Shown here piece after piece: positions 8,399-16,355 of a stretch of DNA of 64,000 bases. A program made the translations under genes and the position numbers. Source of the stretch: an uncultured Eubacteriales bacterium (GTDB taxonomy: Bacteria; Bacillota_I; Bacilli_A; RF39; UBA660); assembly GCA_905188025.1 (NCBI GenBank), contig CAJJKI010000002.1, forward strand, positions 1-64,000. Direction: 5' to 3'. The notes under the pieces are model-generated. The model ran no database searches and was not told where the DNA came from. It saw only the letters and a list, made by a program, of their open reading frames with translations. Every line of letters begins with the position of its first letter. The first letter of the stretch is position 1.

Positions 8399-9497
8399 TA
8401 AAGGCGGAATGTCATTAATTTTAAATGACATAACAGATTTGTTCAAAGACCAGATTGACAATAAAATTAATAAAGTTGTTATCAATACTTCTTCTCAACC
8501 AAATAGTAATCCACATTTAGGAACTTTAACGACATTATCTTGTGCTTTTGCTTTAGCAAAAAGAATAAAACAACAGTTTAATATTTCCGTAGAAGTTGAA
8601 TTTGATGAACTTGAGAATAGTCCATATCAGCTAAAAAAAGTTGGTGATGAAAATTATTCAAAAAGTTTAGGTGATACTTTTGTTGGTAATGTAAGTGTAT
8701 CAGATATTTATATGGAAAAATATATCTTTATTTTTGAATATTTAAAAAAAATAACAGATGTTAATTATACTGTTAAAACTTATTCTGAATTTCAGTCAAA
8801 TAATATTATAAGAAGATCTGTGATAGATGTATATAAAAATTATGTTTTTTTTGGTAAATTACTAGATCCAACGAATAATACTTTAATGTTAAGAACAAAA
8901 TGTCCATTGTGTAATTGTAGTAATAGAGATGCGGATTTATTTAAGTTTGATATTGTTGGTGACTCTATATATTTAACGAGTAAATGCTTAGAACATGGAG
9001 AGTACAGTGTGATTATAAGTGAAAATAATGATACATATATTGATATTAATACACAGTTAAGAGATTTGACAAAAGGAGTTTTATTTTATGAAAGATTAAA
9101 GAAAGATAATGTTCTTACTATAATGTGTGATGGCAAAGATTGGTCTGGAGAATGGGCTTCAAGAATTCATTATTCTGGAATGCATGCACTAGGATATGAT
9201 ACGTTTACAAACAGGGTTTTTACCCCACTAATTGTTGATTGGTCTGGTGGAAAATACTCAAAATCTTTGTATTTAGAAAATGATAAGTATTCTGGTATAG
9301 AAAAACTTTTTGCAGATTTTAATTTATATTATAATCGTTTTGGTGATGATGGTATATACAAAATCTATTCTGAAGTTGAAAAATGGGTTGCTGATCCTGT
9401 AAAGTTTTTTAGAAATTACTCTATTGAATATTTTGTTCAATTATTGGAGGTGCAAAATGAACAGAAAAGGAAAATTCGTTGTTATAGAAGGTATTAG
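8373..9497 (+). CDS. class I aminoacyl-tRNA-synthetase-like enzyme (LysK-like catalytic core)
   Basis: This 374-residue protein shows a class I synthetase core. A HIGH-like NPHLG is at residues 46-50, and a zinc-finger-like insert has Cys177, Cys180, Cys182 and Cys205 with His208. A GKDWSGEW segment lies near 254-261, and a KMSKS-like GGKYSKS at 292-298. The pattern resembles archaeal-type (class I) lysyl-tRNA synthetase, but only about 75 residues follow the KMSKS loop. The large helical anticodon-binding region of LysK is therefore absent. It is better read as an ATP-dependent amino-acid-activating or ligating enzyme, as in MshC, than as a tRNA charger. The start at 8373 follows GGAGG. The 3' end overlaps the next gene. 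Confidence 0.65.
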   Translation: MQSKKVFYSKGGMSLILNDITDLFKDQIDNKINKVVINTSSQPNSNPHLGTLTTLSCAFALAKRIKQQFNISVEVEFDELENSPYQLKKVGDENYSKSLGDTFVGNVSVSDIYMEKYIFIFEYLKKITDVNYTVKTYSEFQSNNIIRRSVIDVYKNYVFFGKLLDPTNNTLMLRTKCPLCNCSNRDADLFKFDIVGDSIYLTSKCLEHGEYSVIISENNDTYIDINTQLRDLTKGVLFYERLKKDNVLTIMCDGKDWSGEWASRIHYSGMHALGYDTFTNRVFTPLIVDWSGGKYSKSLYLENDKYSGIEKLFADFNLYYNRFGDDGIYKIYSEVEKWVADPVKFFRNYSIEYFVQLLEVQNEQKRKIRCYRRY

Positions 9498-10122
9498 CGG
9501 TAGTGGAAAATCTACATTACTTAGGTATTTAAATAAAAAATATAATAATGTTTTATATCTTGGCGGTTATGACATACGAGATAATTCTTCAGAATTAACT
9601 AAGTTATGTAACAAACTTTGCAGGCAAAAAATTTATTTTGATTTACCACTAATTTGTGAATTTCATTTTTTCCTTTCTGAATTATTGTGTGATATAGAGA
9701 AACAAGTGCTTCCTGCTTTAAAAAGTGGTCAAACAGTTATTTATGATAATTACGTAATGTCAATATTAGCTGTAGAATCTGCAATTGCAGCATTTTCTTT
9801 AGAAAATAAAGCAGAGGAGTACGTAAAGTATTTTAGAGATACAATTGATAGATTGATTGAAATGGGAAAAATTATACAAGCTGATTATACTGTATTTATT
9901 GATGCCGATATTGATATCACTATTGAAAGATTGAAAAATAGAAATAAATATGAAAATGATTATGATATATTAGCAAAACTACAAAAACAAATTCGTAAAA
10001 ATTATTATAATTTGCTGAACAAAAATAATAAAAATGTTGTAATTTTTAATAATACTACATTAAATGAATTTTATTCAACTATTGATGATATATTTTATTT
10101 TTTAGGTGAAAAAAATGGCTAA
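9457..10122 (+). CDS. thymidylate-kinase-like P-loop kinase 1
   Basis: This 221-residue P-loop kinase has Walker A GISGSGKS at residues 12-19 and the overall layout of thymidylate/deoxynucleoside kinases. A central YDNYV replaces the usual DRY motif of dTMP kinases. A VFIDADIDITIERLKNR-type segment precedes a lid region. The changed DR motif suggests a different acceptor from dTMP. ATG 9457 is chosen for TTGGAGG just upstream; a longer in-frame start at 9424 lies inside the previous gene. It overlaps both neighbours. Confidence 0.7.
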   Translation: MNRKGKFVVIEGISGSGKSTLLRYLNKKYNNVLYLGGYDIRDNSSELTKLCNKLCRQKIYFDLPLICEFHFFLSELLCDIEKQVLPALKSGQTVIYDNYVMSILAVESAIAAFSLENKAEEYVKYFRDTIDRLIEMGKIIQADYTVFIDADIDITIERLKNRNKYENDYDILAKLQKQIRKNYYNLLNKNNKNVVIFNNTTLNEFYSTIDDIFYFLGEKNG

Positions 10123-10747
10123 CTTTATAGTTTTTGAAGGATTGGATGGTACTGGAAAGAGTACTTTATCTAAAAGTTATTGCAATTATTTAAATGTTAT
10201 GGGTATAGATGCGGTGTATATCAATACTGGCTATCCAGCCATTGATACTGCTATATCTATTTTAAAAAATGATAGTAATTATAATATTACCTCTCATTTT
10301 TTACTTGCTATAGCAAACAGTATAATGTGTTATAAAAATATTGTTGTACCTTTATTAAGTGAGGGAAAAACTGTAATCGTTGACAGATATTATCCAACTA
10401 CAATTGCTTATAATGTTGCTTCAGGAATGGATTATTTATGGGCACTGAATGTGTCTAAGGCTGTACCATTACCAGATAAAATAATTTATTGCTCTTGTAG
10501 TTTAACAACTCAACTAAACCGTAAACAAAATAAAATTGATTTGATTGAAACGGGATTTTCACATAATTTTGATAGAAAAAAGTCTTTTCTTATATATCAA
10601 GAAAAAGTTAGGCGTGTGTATGAACATTTGATTTTAGAATCGCCATCATTATATTATATTTTAAACACAGAAAATTCGATTTCTGAATGTCTGGAAAAAA
10701 TTGATAATTTGTTAAAAGGTGACAAGATATATGAAAAAAGAAAATGA
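10115..10747 (+). CDS. thymidylate-kinase-like P-loop kinase 2
   Basis: This 210-residue protein is closer to true dTMP kinase. It has Walker A EGLDGTGKST at residues 8-17, the canonical DRYYPTT at 90-96, and a later KIIYCSCSLTTQLNRK segment with the family's Arg-containing helix. It phosphorylates a (deoxy)nucleoside monophosphate, probably a modified one given the context. ATG 10115 follows TTAGGTGA. It overlaps the previous gene by 8 bp and the next by 17 bp. It lies beside kinase 1 but the two are clearly diverged. Confidence 0.75.
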   Translation: MANFIVFEGLDGTGKSTLSKSYCNYLNVMGIDAVYINTGYPAIDTAISILKNDSNYNITSHFLLAIANSIMCYKNIVVPLLSEGKTVIVDRYYPTTIAYNVASGMDYLWALNVSKAVPLPDKIIYCSCSLTTQLNRKQNKIDLIETGFSHNFDRKKSFLIYQEKVRRVYEHLILESPSLYYILNTENSISECLEKIDNLLKGDKIYEKRK

Positions 10748-11420
10748 TTTGTTTTTGTTAAAAGAATATTTATTAAGTATTGATGTCGAAAAGTTAGAAA
10801 AAAAATCTCTTGGCAACTATGAAAATGCAGTATTAGTTTGCTTGGATGCAGTTTTGTCTATAAATAGAAAATATTATACTTTTGTTGTACCTAGGATTAT
10901 TTATTTTCAAAATAAATATCCAAATATAACAAAATTAAATGATTTAATTGGGCTAATAAATGATGTCGGAATTAATGACTTTAGAGAATGCTGGAACTAT
11001 AATCATCCTGATAGAGTTAAAATGTTATATAGTTTATGCAAACGATTGATTAAAATATCAAGTTTGTACGAAACTGAAAATGAATTACTTTCATTAAGAA
11101 AATGGGCTTTCCAATCCAGCGTTAACGATTATGACTCTTTTAATGTTATTGGTATTGGTTTTGCAACGTTTCAATATATTAGAATACTTTTAGGTGCTAA
11201 TACTGTCAAACCTGACGTGCATATTAAAAATAAAATATCAGAAGTTGTTGGTAGAAAATTAAATGATAAGTATATAGTTGATTTATTTGAAACTGCATGT
11301 AATGAACTTAAACTAAACACATCTGATGTTGAACACTATATTTGGAAAAAAAGTGCTAATAATTCTAAAGAATTTAATATGGTATGGAAAAATAATCGAT
11401 GGAATGAAGGAGACAAATAA
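10731..11420 (+). CDS. HhH-GPD (DNA glycosylase-like) protein
   Basis: The C-terminal half of this 229-residue protein shows a helix-hairpin-helix: VIGIGFATFQYIRILLG at residues 139-155, then VKPDVHIKNKI with Asp162 in the position of the catalytic Asp. It ends with a helical region reaching HYIWKK. This is the layout of the endonuclease III/HhH-GPD base-excision superfamily. The N-terminal half is divergent helical sequence, with no iron-sulfur Cys cluster. The same superfamily includes proteins proposed to attach groups to thymine in hypermodified phage DNA. Either base removal or base modification is possible. The start at 10731 follows AAAGGTG. Confidence 0.6.
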   Translation: MKKENDLFLLKEYLLSIDVEKLEKKSLGNYENAVLVCLDAVLSINRKYYTFVVPRIIYFQNKYPNITKLNDLIGLINDVGINDFRECWNYNHPDRVKMLYSLCKRLIKISSLYETENELLSLRKWAFQSSVNDYDSFNVIGIGFATFQYIRILLGANTVKPDVHIKNKISEVVGRKLNDKYIVDLFETACNELKLNTSDVEHYIWKKSANNSKEFNMVWKNNRWNEGDK

Positions 11421-11422
11421 AT

Positions 11423-11869
11423 ATGACAAAATTTAAAATAGAAAACATGTGTATGATTGAAGATACTAACGATAACGTTTTAGTTGAGGAACGTAAAAAA
11501 AGTTGGAAGGGGGTAGCTTTTCCTGGTGGAAAAGTCGAAAATAATGAGTCTATTTATGATTCTGTTGTAAGAGAGGTAAAGGAGGAAACCAATTTAGATG
11601 TTAAAAACTTGATATTTTGTGGTATAAAAGATTGGTTTGATTATGAAAAAAATGAGAAAATAGTAATATTTTTATTTAAAACTAATAATTTTACTGGTAC
11701 TCTTTCAGAAAGTAGTGATGAAGGTAAAAATTATTGGGTAAAAAAGAGCGAATTATTAAAATTAAACTTATCTCCTGGTTTTGAAAATGATTTAGAACTT
11801 TTTTCCAACAATAATTTTGAAATTTTTTGGAAAAAAGAAGATAATGAATGGATACGTGAAGTTAAATGA
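11423..11869 (+). CDS. Nudix hydrolase (MutT-like)
   Basis: This 148-residue protein has an intact Nudix box (G36, E42, then REVKEET at 50-56) and FPGGKVE just before it. Such enzymes hydrolyse nucleoside diphosphates linked to another group, including oxidised or modified dNTPs. The sequence resembles 8-oxo-dGTP/NTP-cleaning MutT proteins more than Ap4A or sugar-nucleotide enzymes. It starts 2 bp after the HhH gene and ends overlapping the next by 4 bp. In this context it may act on a pathway intermediate or protect the nucleotide pool. Confidence 0.85.
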   Translation: MTKFKIENMCMIEDTNDNVLVEERKKSWKGVAFPGGKVENNESIYDSVVREVKEETNLDVKNLIFCGIKDWFDYEKNEKIVIFLFKTNNFTGTLSESSDEGKNYWVKKSELLKLNLSPGFENDLELFSNNNFEIFWKKEDNEWIREVK

Positions 11870-12969
11870 TGACGATCGGAATTTTGAAAGAAACAATTTG
11901 TGGAGAAAAAAGAGTAATTCTTCTTCCAAGAGATATTAAAATTTTAACACAAAACTTTTTAGTTTTAATAGAAAAGAATATAGCAGTTGATATCGGAATA
12001 GATGATTCTGAATATGTTAAGTTTGGTGCTAAAGTTGAAAGCGTAGAAAATGTCTGGAAATCAGATATAGTTTTTAAGTATAAGGCACCTACACCTCAAG
12101 AGTTTAAATATTTAAATAGAAATACAATAATATGCGCTATATTTCATGCTGAAGGAAATAAGAAATTGATTTGTGAATTATTAAAGAAAGGGTGTACAGC
12201 ATATACTTATGAATTTTTAGAAACTTCTGATGGTTTATTTCCAATGGCTTATCCTGGAGGAGAAATAGCTGGAAAAATGGCTGTAATGTATGCTAACTAT
12301 TTTATGCAAACCCAATTTAATGGTAAGGGTAAAACGTTATTTGCTGTGCGTGGTGCTGAACCATCAAAAATTGCCATTATAGGATATGGTAATGTGGGTG
12401 GAGCAGCCATTAATTTAGCATCTAAATTGGGAAATGAAGTTTTTGTGTTTGGATCTAATATAAATAGACTTAAAAAACTTTCAGTTTTGATGGATGAAAA
12501 AGTTAATTGCTTTGAATCTACTAAAGAGAATCTTGAGAAAATATTGCCAACTGTTGATGTTATTATTGGTGCTATTTTAATATCAACATATGATACTGAA
12601 CCATTAATTACTAATGATATTATTGAAAAACTAGCTCCTGGTACGATTGTAATTGATGTTACTTGTGGCTATGGTCCTGGTTATATTCCTGCAATAACAA
12701 AAAATACAACTATTACAAATCCAATATATATTAATAAGAATGGAATTTTATTTTGCAAAATTGATAATTTGCCTTCTGCTTACCCAATAACTACTACTCA
12801 AGCGTACTCTAATAATGCTTCACTGTGGATTTATAAAATAGCGAAGCATGCTTTAGGAATAGAACATTCAATTGATGTCGAAAGAGCTAAAATTGTCGAA
12901 AATGGCAAAATAATGCATGATGTAATTAGACAGCATTGGGAGTATTATGAAAAAAATGATAACATATAA
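11866..12969 (+). CDS. alanine dehydrogenase / PNT-family NAD(P)-dependent oxidoreductase
   Basis: This 367-residue protein matches alanine dehydrogenase in length and order. It begins with IGILKE and a KRV Arg near residue 16, then has a Lys in FKYKAP (residue 73), His94 in FHAEG, and a Rossmann GYGNVGG at 173-179. A VIDVTCGYGPG segment carries the catalytic Asp. All main catalytic positions of Ald seem present. The family also includes lysine-ketoglutarate-type enzymes and N5-(carboxyethyl)ornithine synthase, so the substrate may be another amino acid or an imine. The start is the overlapping ATG at 11866 or 11869. Confidence 0.75.
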   Translation: MMTIGILKETICGEKRVILLPRDIKILTQNFLVLIEKNIAVDIGIDDSEYVKFGAKVESVENVWKSDIVFKYKAPTPQEFKYLNRNTIICAIFHAEGNKKLICELLKKGCTAYTYEFLETSDGLFPMAYPGGEIAGKMAVMYANYFMQTQFNGKGKTLFAVRGAEPSKIAIIGYGNVGGAAINLASKLGNEVFVFGSNINRLKKLSVLMDEKVNCFESTKENLEKILPTVDVIIGAILISTYDTEPLITNDIIEKLAPGTIVIDVTCGYGPGYIPAITKNTTITNPIYINKNGILFCKIDNLPSAYPITTTQAYSNNASLWIYKIAKHALGIEHSIDVERAKIVENGKIMHDVIRQHWEYYEKNDNI

Positions 12970-13675
12970 GCAAAGAGCTATTTTTTATAATAGTGAACTT
13001 GTTATAGATAAAAATCTTGAAAATTTTTTATTATGTGTACGTGACACATTTGATTTAAAAAATGTTATGTTAATTCCTTGCGGTTCTGGAAAATATATAA
13101 ATATTTATAGAAAACTTTTTAGTAAAAGCTATTTTATTGATTGCGAGAATGAAATGATTTCTCAACTAAAGTCTAAATGTAACTATGATAATATTATTCC
13201 ACTTGTTGGAAATTTAAATGATGAAATTAACATAAATACCGATGCTGTTTTTGTGTTAAATCAAGGTATGCAATTTTTATCTTATCGTGAATTTAAAAAA
13301 TTCATATATAACTATTCTAAACATAATAAGTACTTTATTTTAGATTTGTTTGATTTTTTTAAAAATAGTGGTGATAGTTTAAATTATTATAATATATTAG
13401 ATAAGGAAATCTCCAGTATTTTTTATCATGATGGAAAATTAATTAAGAGAAATATTAGCTATTTTCGATATAGAAATAAAATAAATTTTTTATACACTTA
13501 CAATAATGACTATCAAATGAAGTTTAATTTATATAACTATAGATATAAGGATATAATTAAAATTTTAGATACTATTCCAAATTTGGTTGTGAAATATGTA
13601 TATGCTGATTATTCAATGAACTTTTACAATAATAATAATAGATTTATTTTAATTTTGGAGGTTGTTAATGATTAA
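12947..13675 (+). CDS. SAM-dependent methyltransferase-like protein A
   Basis: This 242-residue protein begins with YKQRAIFYNSE, a start common in small SAM methyltransferases. A glycine-containing strand MLIPCGSGKYI and an acidic strand end YFIDCENEM follow, consistent with motifs I and II of a class I methyltransferase fold. The C-terminal half is rich in Tyr and Asn with no clear motif. Start 12947 has GGGAG four bases upstream; ATG 12956 is the alternative. It overlaps the dehydrogenase by 23 bp and the next gene by 8 bp. Confidence 0.55.
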   Translation: MKKMITYKQRAIFYNSELVIDKNLENFLLCVRDTFDLKNVMLIPCGSGKYINIYRKLFSKSYFIDCENEMISQLKSKCNYDNIIPLVGNLNDEININTDAVFVLNQGMQFLSYREFKKFIYNYSKHNKYFILDLFDFFKNSGDSLNYYNILDKEISSIFYHDGKLIKRNISYFRYRNKINFLYTYNNDYQMKFNLYNYRYKDIIKILDTIPNLVVKYVYADYSMNFYNNNNRFILILEVVND

Positions 13676-14348
13676 TAAAAAAGAATATTTAAAACAATTA
13701 GAGTATTTAAACATATATTATGGTCAAGAATTTAAAGAAAATCAAGGTACTGAATATATTTTATCTATGATTAACGAGTTTATATTAAATGGTAATTTGA
13801 TAGATTTTGGTTCAGGTAGTAATATATATTTTTGGTTACTTGCAACAAATCGTATTTCTCAAGTTACTTGCGTTGATATTAGTGAAGAAGCATTTGATAT
13901 TAATCGTGAAATACAAAAGGGCAAAATTTTTCCTAAGAGTTACATTTATCCTTTAAAAAAATATAAAAATTCTTTGAAAAAAACTTTGAATATTCCTATA
14001 AGATATATTATTGCAAATGTTTTTAAAGATGACATAGAACTAGAAATATATGATAATGTTACTCAATTTGGTTTATTAGGACTTTCTGTAAATGCTGATA
14101 CGTACATTGAAAATTTTTTGAAATTGTGGTCTTTTTTAAAAAAAAATGGTGTCTTTTTAGGGGCAAATTGGGTTTTTTCTAAAAAATATTCTATTGAAAA
14201 AGGATATACTAACAATTATTTAGATGAAGATTTAATAGAAAAAATATCAGAAAAAACGCGTTCTAGTATTCTTTATTTAGCGAAAATTAAAATCTATAAT
14301 GATCCTAACTATGATTTTGTTTTAATTTATTGTATGAAAAAAATATAA
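13668..14348 (+). CDS. SAM-dependent methyltransferase-like protein B
   Basis: This 226-residue protein has a clear motif I, LIDFGSGSNIYFWLLA, followed by VTCVDISEEAF (motif II acidic residue). A later FGLLGLSVNADTYIENF segment resembles small-molecule methyltransferases of the NNMT/TEMT type. The start at 13668 follows GGAGG and overlaps the previous stop. It is the last gene of the operon. The 118 bp after it hold no clear hairpin terminator, only AT-rich sequence. Confidence 0.6.
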   Translation: MINKKEYLKQLEYLNIYYGQEFKENQGTEYILSMINEFILNGNLIDFGSGSNIYFWLLATNRISQVTCVDISEEAFDINREIQKGKIFPKSYIYPLKKYKNSLKKTLNIPIRYIIANVFKDDIELEIYDNVTQFGLLGLSVNADTYIENFLKLWSFLKKNGVFLGANWVFSKKYSIEKGYTNNYLDEDLIEKISEKTRSSILYLAKIKIYNDPNYDFVLIYCMKKI

Positions 14349-14466
14349 TAGTATTAACTTGCATGAAAATATTCTAATAACACTAGAAATCATATAGATA
14401 TATAAATCTATTTTTTAAAAAAAGACAAATTGTGAATAAAAAGATGTATTTATGGAGGTTATAGAT

Positions 14467-14595
14467 ATGAACTATGAAAAGATTAAAGAAGAATTAATGA
14501 AAAGATATCTATATTTATATGAAAATAAAGAATTAATTTTAGCATTATGTATTGATAGAGGTATTGAAAAGGAAAAAATATTTTTAAAGATATAA
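14467..14595 (+). CDS. small hypothetical protein, 42 aa
   Basis: This 42-codon gene has a very good ribosome site (TATGGAGGTTATAG before ATG 14467). The product is a charged, helical peptide with no signal or membrane segment. It lies between the island operon and host genes, 2 bp before the next ORF. It may belong with either. Confidence 0.45.
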   Translation: MNYEKIKEELMKRYLYLYENKELILALCIDRGIEKEKIFLKI

Positions 14596-14597
14596 AA

Positions 14598-14789
14598 ATG
14601 ATATCTAAAGATACATGTAAAATTCATTATGAAATAACTTATACTAGTAGTTTTCCTAGTACTCATGAAGAGAGTCAAGAATTTGTTGTAAAGACTAATT
14701 CATGTAGTCAAGATGATATTGATAAAACTTTTTCTAATGGTTATAAAGTTGATAAGTTTACTTTAGTATATGGACTAAAATTTGAGTAG
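14598..14789 (+). CDS. small hypothetical protein, 63 aa
   Basis: This 63-residue soluble protein is rich in Ser and Thr with no recognised motif. It follows the 42-aa gene by 2 bp, and its 3' end runs into an intrinsic terminator. The two may be one small operon. I see no Shine-Dalgarno just before its ATG, so translation would depend on coupling. Confidence 0.4.
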   Translation: MISKDTCKIHYEITYTSSFPSTHEESQEFVVKTNSCSQDDIDKTFSNGYKVDKFTLVYGLKFE

Positions 14790-14804
14790 ATTTTAGTCTT
14801 TTTC
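14773..14804 (+). terminator. intrinsic terminator at 14.8 kb
   Basis: Nine-base-pair perfect arms GACTAAAAT/ATTTTAGTC with an 8-nt loop, followed by TTTTTC. The 5' arm lies in the end of the preceding gene. Confidence 0.75.
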
Positions 14805-14812
14805 TTAAATAA

Positions 14813-14841
14813 TTGATAAATTAATAAGAATATATTATAAT
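14813..14841 (+). promoter_or_regulatory. promoter TTGATA-17-TATAAT
   Basis: TTGATA (14813-14818), a 17-bp spacer and TATAAT (14836-14841), 17 bp before the start at 14858. Confidence 0.65.
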
Positions 14842-14857
14842 ATAGTTAGGTGATAAG

Positions 14858-15445
14858 ATGAATAATATTATGAAAGTTATTGAATTTAAAAATGAATACA
14901 AATCTTTAGATAATTTATTAAGAGAGATTACTTTTGTTAAGAGAGATAAGGATGATATATTAGATATTCCTTCAATGAATGAATGGTTAAGACAAGTAAT
15001 AGAGTTTTATAAGAAGTGTAATGTCAATATAGATATTAATACTTTTAGTAATTTTCATGGAAGTAATATAGCAGAAGCTGATAAAAGAAATAAGATACTT
15101 AATAAATATATGGAAGTATTCTTTAGAAATCAGGATAAGTTAGATAGTGATGAATTTACAAGAGTATTATTTGAATTTGGAGATATTGAAGTAGATAGTA
15201 TTAATCCAATATATGAAGAGATAGCAGTAATGATAAATAATTTTAATAATAGGAATCAAGATATATTTAATAAACTTTTAGGAGAAGTATGGTATAAATA
15301 TGAAGGGTTAGGTATTGATAGAGGATTATTTAGATATGAAAAGATGAGTGAACTTATGGAATTAGTTGATGAACGAACTAGAATTTTAACTGAGAAGATT
15401 GATGAAGAATACGCAAAGAGAGCTACTCATGGTAGTGTGAGGTAG
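14858..15445 (+). CDS. hypothetical protein, 195 aa
   Basis: Soluble, mostly helical and charged protein of 195 residues, with no membrane segment and no motif I recognise. It has its own promoter, and TTAGGTGAT ends 5 bp before ATG 14858. Composition is host-like (G-rich + strand, frequent AAG lysine codons), so host sequence resumes here after the island. Confidence 0.6.
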   Translation: MNNIMKVIEFKNEYKSLDNLLREITFVKRDKDDILDIPSMNEWLRQVIEFYKKCNVNIDINTFSNFHGSNIAEADKRNKILNKYMEVFFRNQDKLDSDEFTRVLFEFGDIEVDSINPIYEEIAVMINNFNNRNQDIFNKLLGEVWYKYEGLGIDRGLFRYEKMSELMELVDERTRILTEKIDEEYAKRATHGSVR

Positions 15446-15563
15446 ATGGTGTATTAAAAAGAAGATTCATTGTAATAAGAAGTGATACTACTAATATAAT
15501 TTTGAATAAAGATAGAGTATAATAGAACATTTTATATTATATTTTAGTGAAAAGGAGATTTGA

Positions 15564-16244
15564 ATGAATAAAAAAAATTATTTAGGGATATTTTTATTAG
15601 TGCTAGTAGTAGGTGTTGTAGTTGCTTTAAATACTGATATTAAGGATAAGATATTTAAAGATAGTAGTGATGGAGAAGAAAATATAGTTGTATCAAATGA
15701 TGATGAGAATGTAATTTTTGAAGTTACTATGAATAATTCTTATAAAACAGGTGATATTGAGGAATTATATAAAGATTCATCAGTAGTTTTAGTAGCTGAA
15801 TTTTTATCAAATGGTAAAACTGAAATAAAAAATAATGGTATTCCAAATACTTATATTTCATTTAAGATTAAAAAAATACTTAAGAATGATAGTGGAATAG
15901 AATTGGGTGATAAAATTGATGCTAAGAGAACTGGTGGAACGGTTACTGTTCAAGAACTAATAGCAGCTAGAGGCCCAGAATATGCTAAAAAAATGGGTAT
16001 AGACAATATGTCAAAAGTGGCAGTTCAAAATAAATTAGTTAAGTTTGTTAATAGTGATAATTTAGGCGATAAGAGTTTAACTGAATGGAAAACAAGATTA
16101 TTAATGTTGACTTATGATAAAGAAGACAATTCTTTTGTTATTATGCAAGATGAGTATGGAATGCTATCTTATGATGAAACTACTAATAAAGCCTTTGGAA
16201 TAAAAGAAGGAAAGAATGTTGAATATTCTTTTCTTGAAAAATAG
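15564..16244 (+). CDS. membrane-anchored hypothetical exported protein, 226 aa
   Basis: This 226-residue protein begins with KKN and a hydrophobic stretch (about residues 6-22, LGIFLLVLVVGVVVAL). That is a signal anchor or uncleaved signal peptide without a lipobox Cys. The rest is a soluble domain rich in beta-type sequence and predicted to lie outside the cell. I recognise no family. AAAAGGAG precedes ATG 15564. Confidence 0.6.
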   Translation: MNKKNYLGIFLLVLVVGVVVALNTDIKDKIFKDSSDGEENIVVSNDDENVIFEVTMNNSYKTGDIEELYKDSSVVLVAEFLSNGKTEIKNNGIPNTYISFKIKKILKNDSGIELGDKIDAKRTGGTVTVQELIAARGPEYAKKMGIDNMSKVAVQNKLVKFVNSDNLGDKSLTEWKTRLLMLTYDKEDNSFVIMQDEYGMLSYDETTNKAFGIKEGKNVEYSFLEK

Positions 16245-16251
16245 TTGTTTT

Positions 16252-16347
16252 TGCAAAAGTGTGATGAAATGACTAAAAAAGTCTGCAAAAACGTGATCAA
16301 AAGTGTCAAAAAACTTGTAAAAATGTGATCATAGATAAAATGGGAGG
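16252..16347 (+). repeat. three tandem 32-bp imperfect repeats upstream of a Nudix gene
   Basis: The core TGCAAAARYGTGATSAAA occurs at 16252-16269 and 16284-16301, and as a variant at 16316-16333. Starts are spaced exactly 32 bp apart, about three helical turns. The block fills the 111-bp gap between two genes and ends at the ribosome site of the Nudix gene, so the cores may be a phased protein-binding array. Confidence 0.6.
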
Positions 16348-16355
16348 AAAAATGT

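Noticed and set aside
9424..9456. Longer start for kinase 1
   Set aside because: It lies in the previous gene and lacks a ribosome site, whereas 9457 has TTGGAGG at normal distance.
14349..14466. Attachment repeat at the right end of the ten-gene island
   Set aside because: I looked for a match to the sequence near 7000-7630 and saw none; the island shows no integrase or flanking direct repeat.
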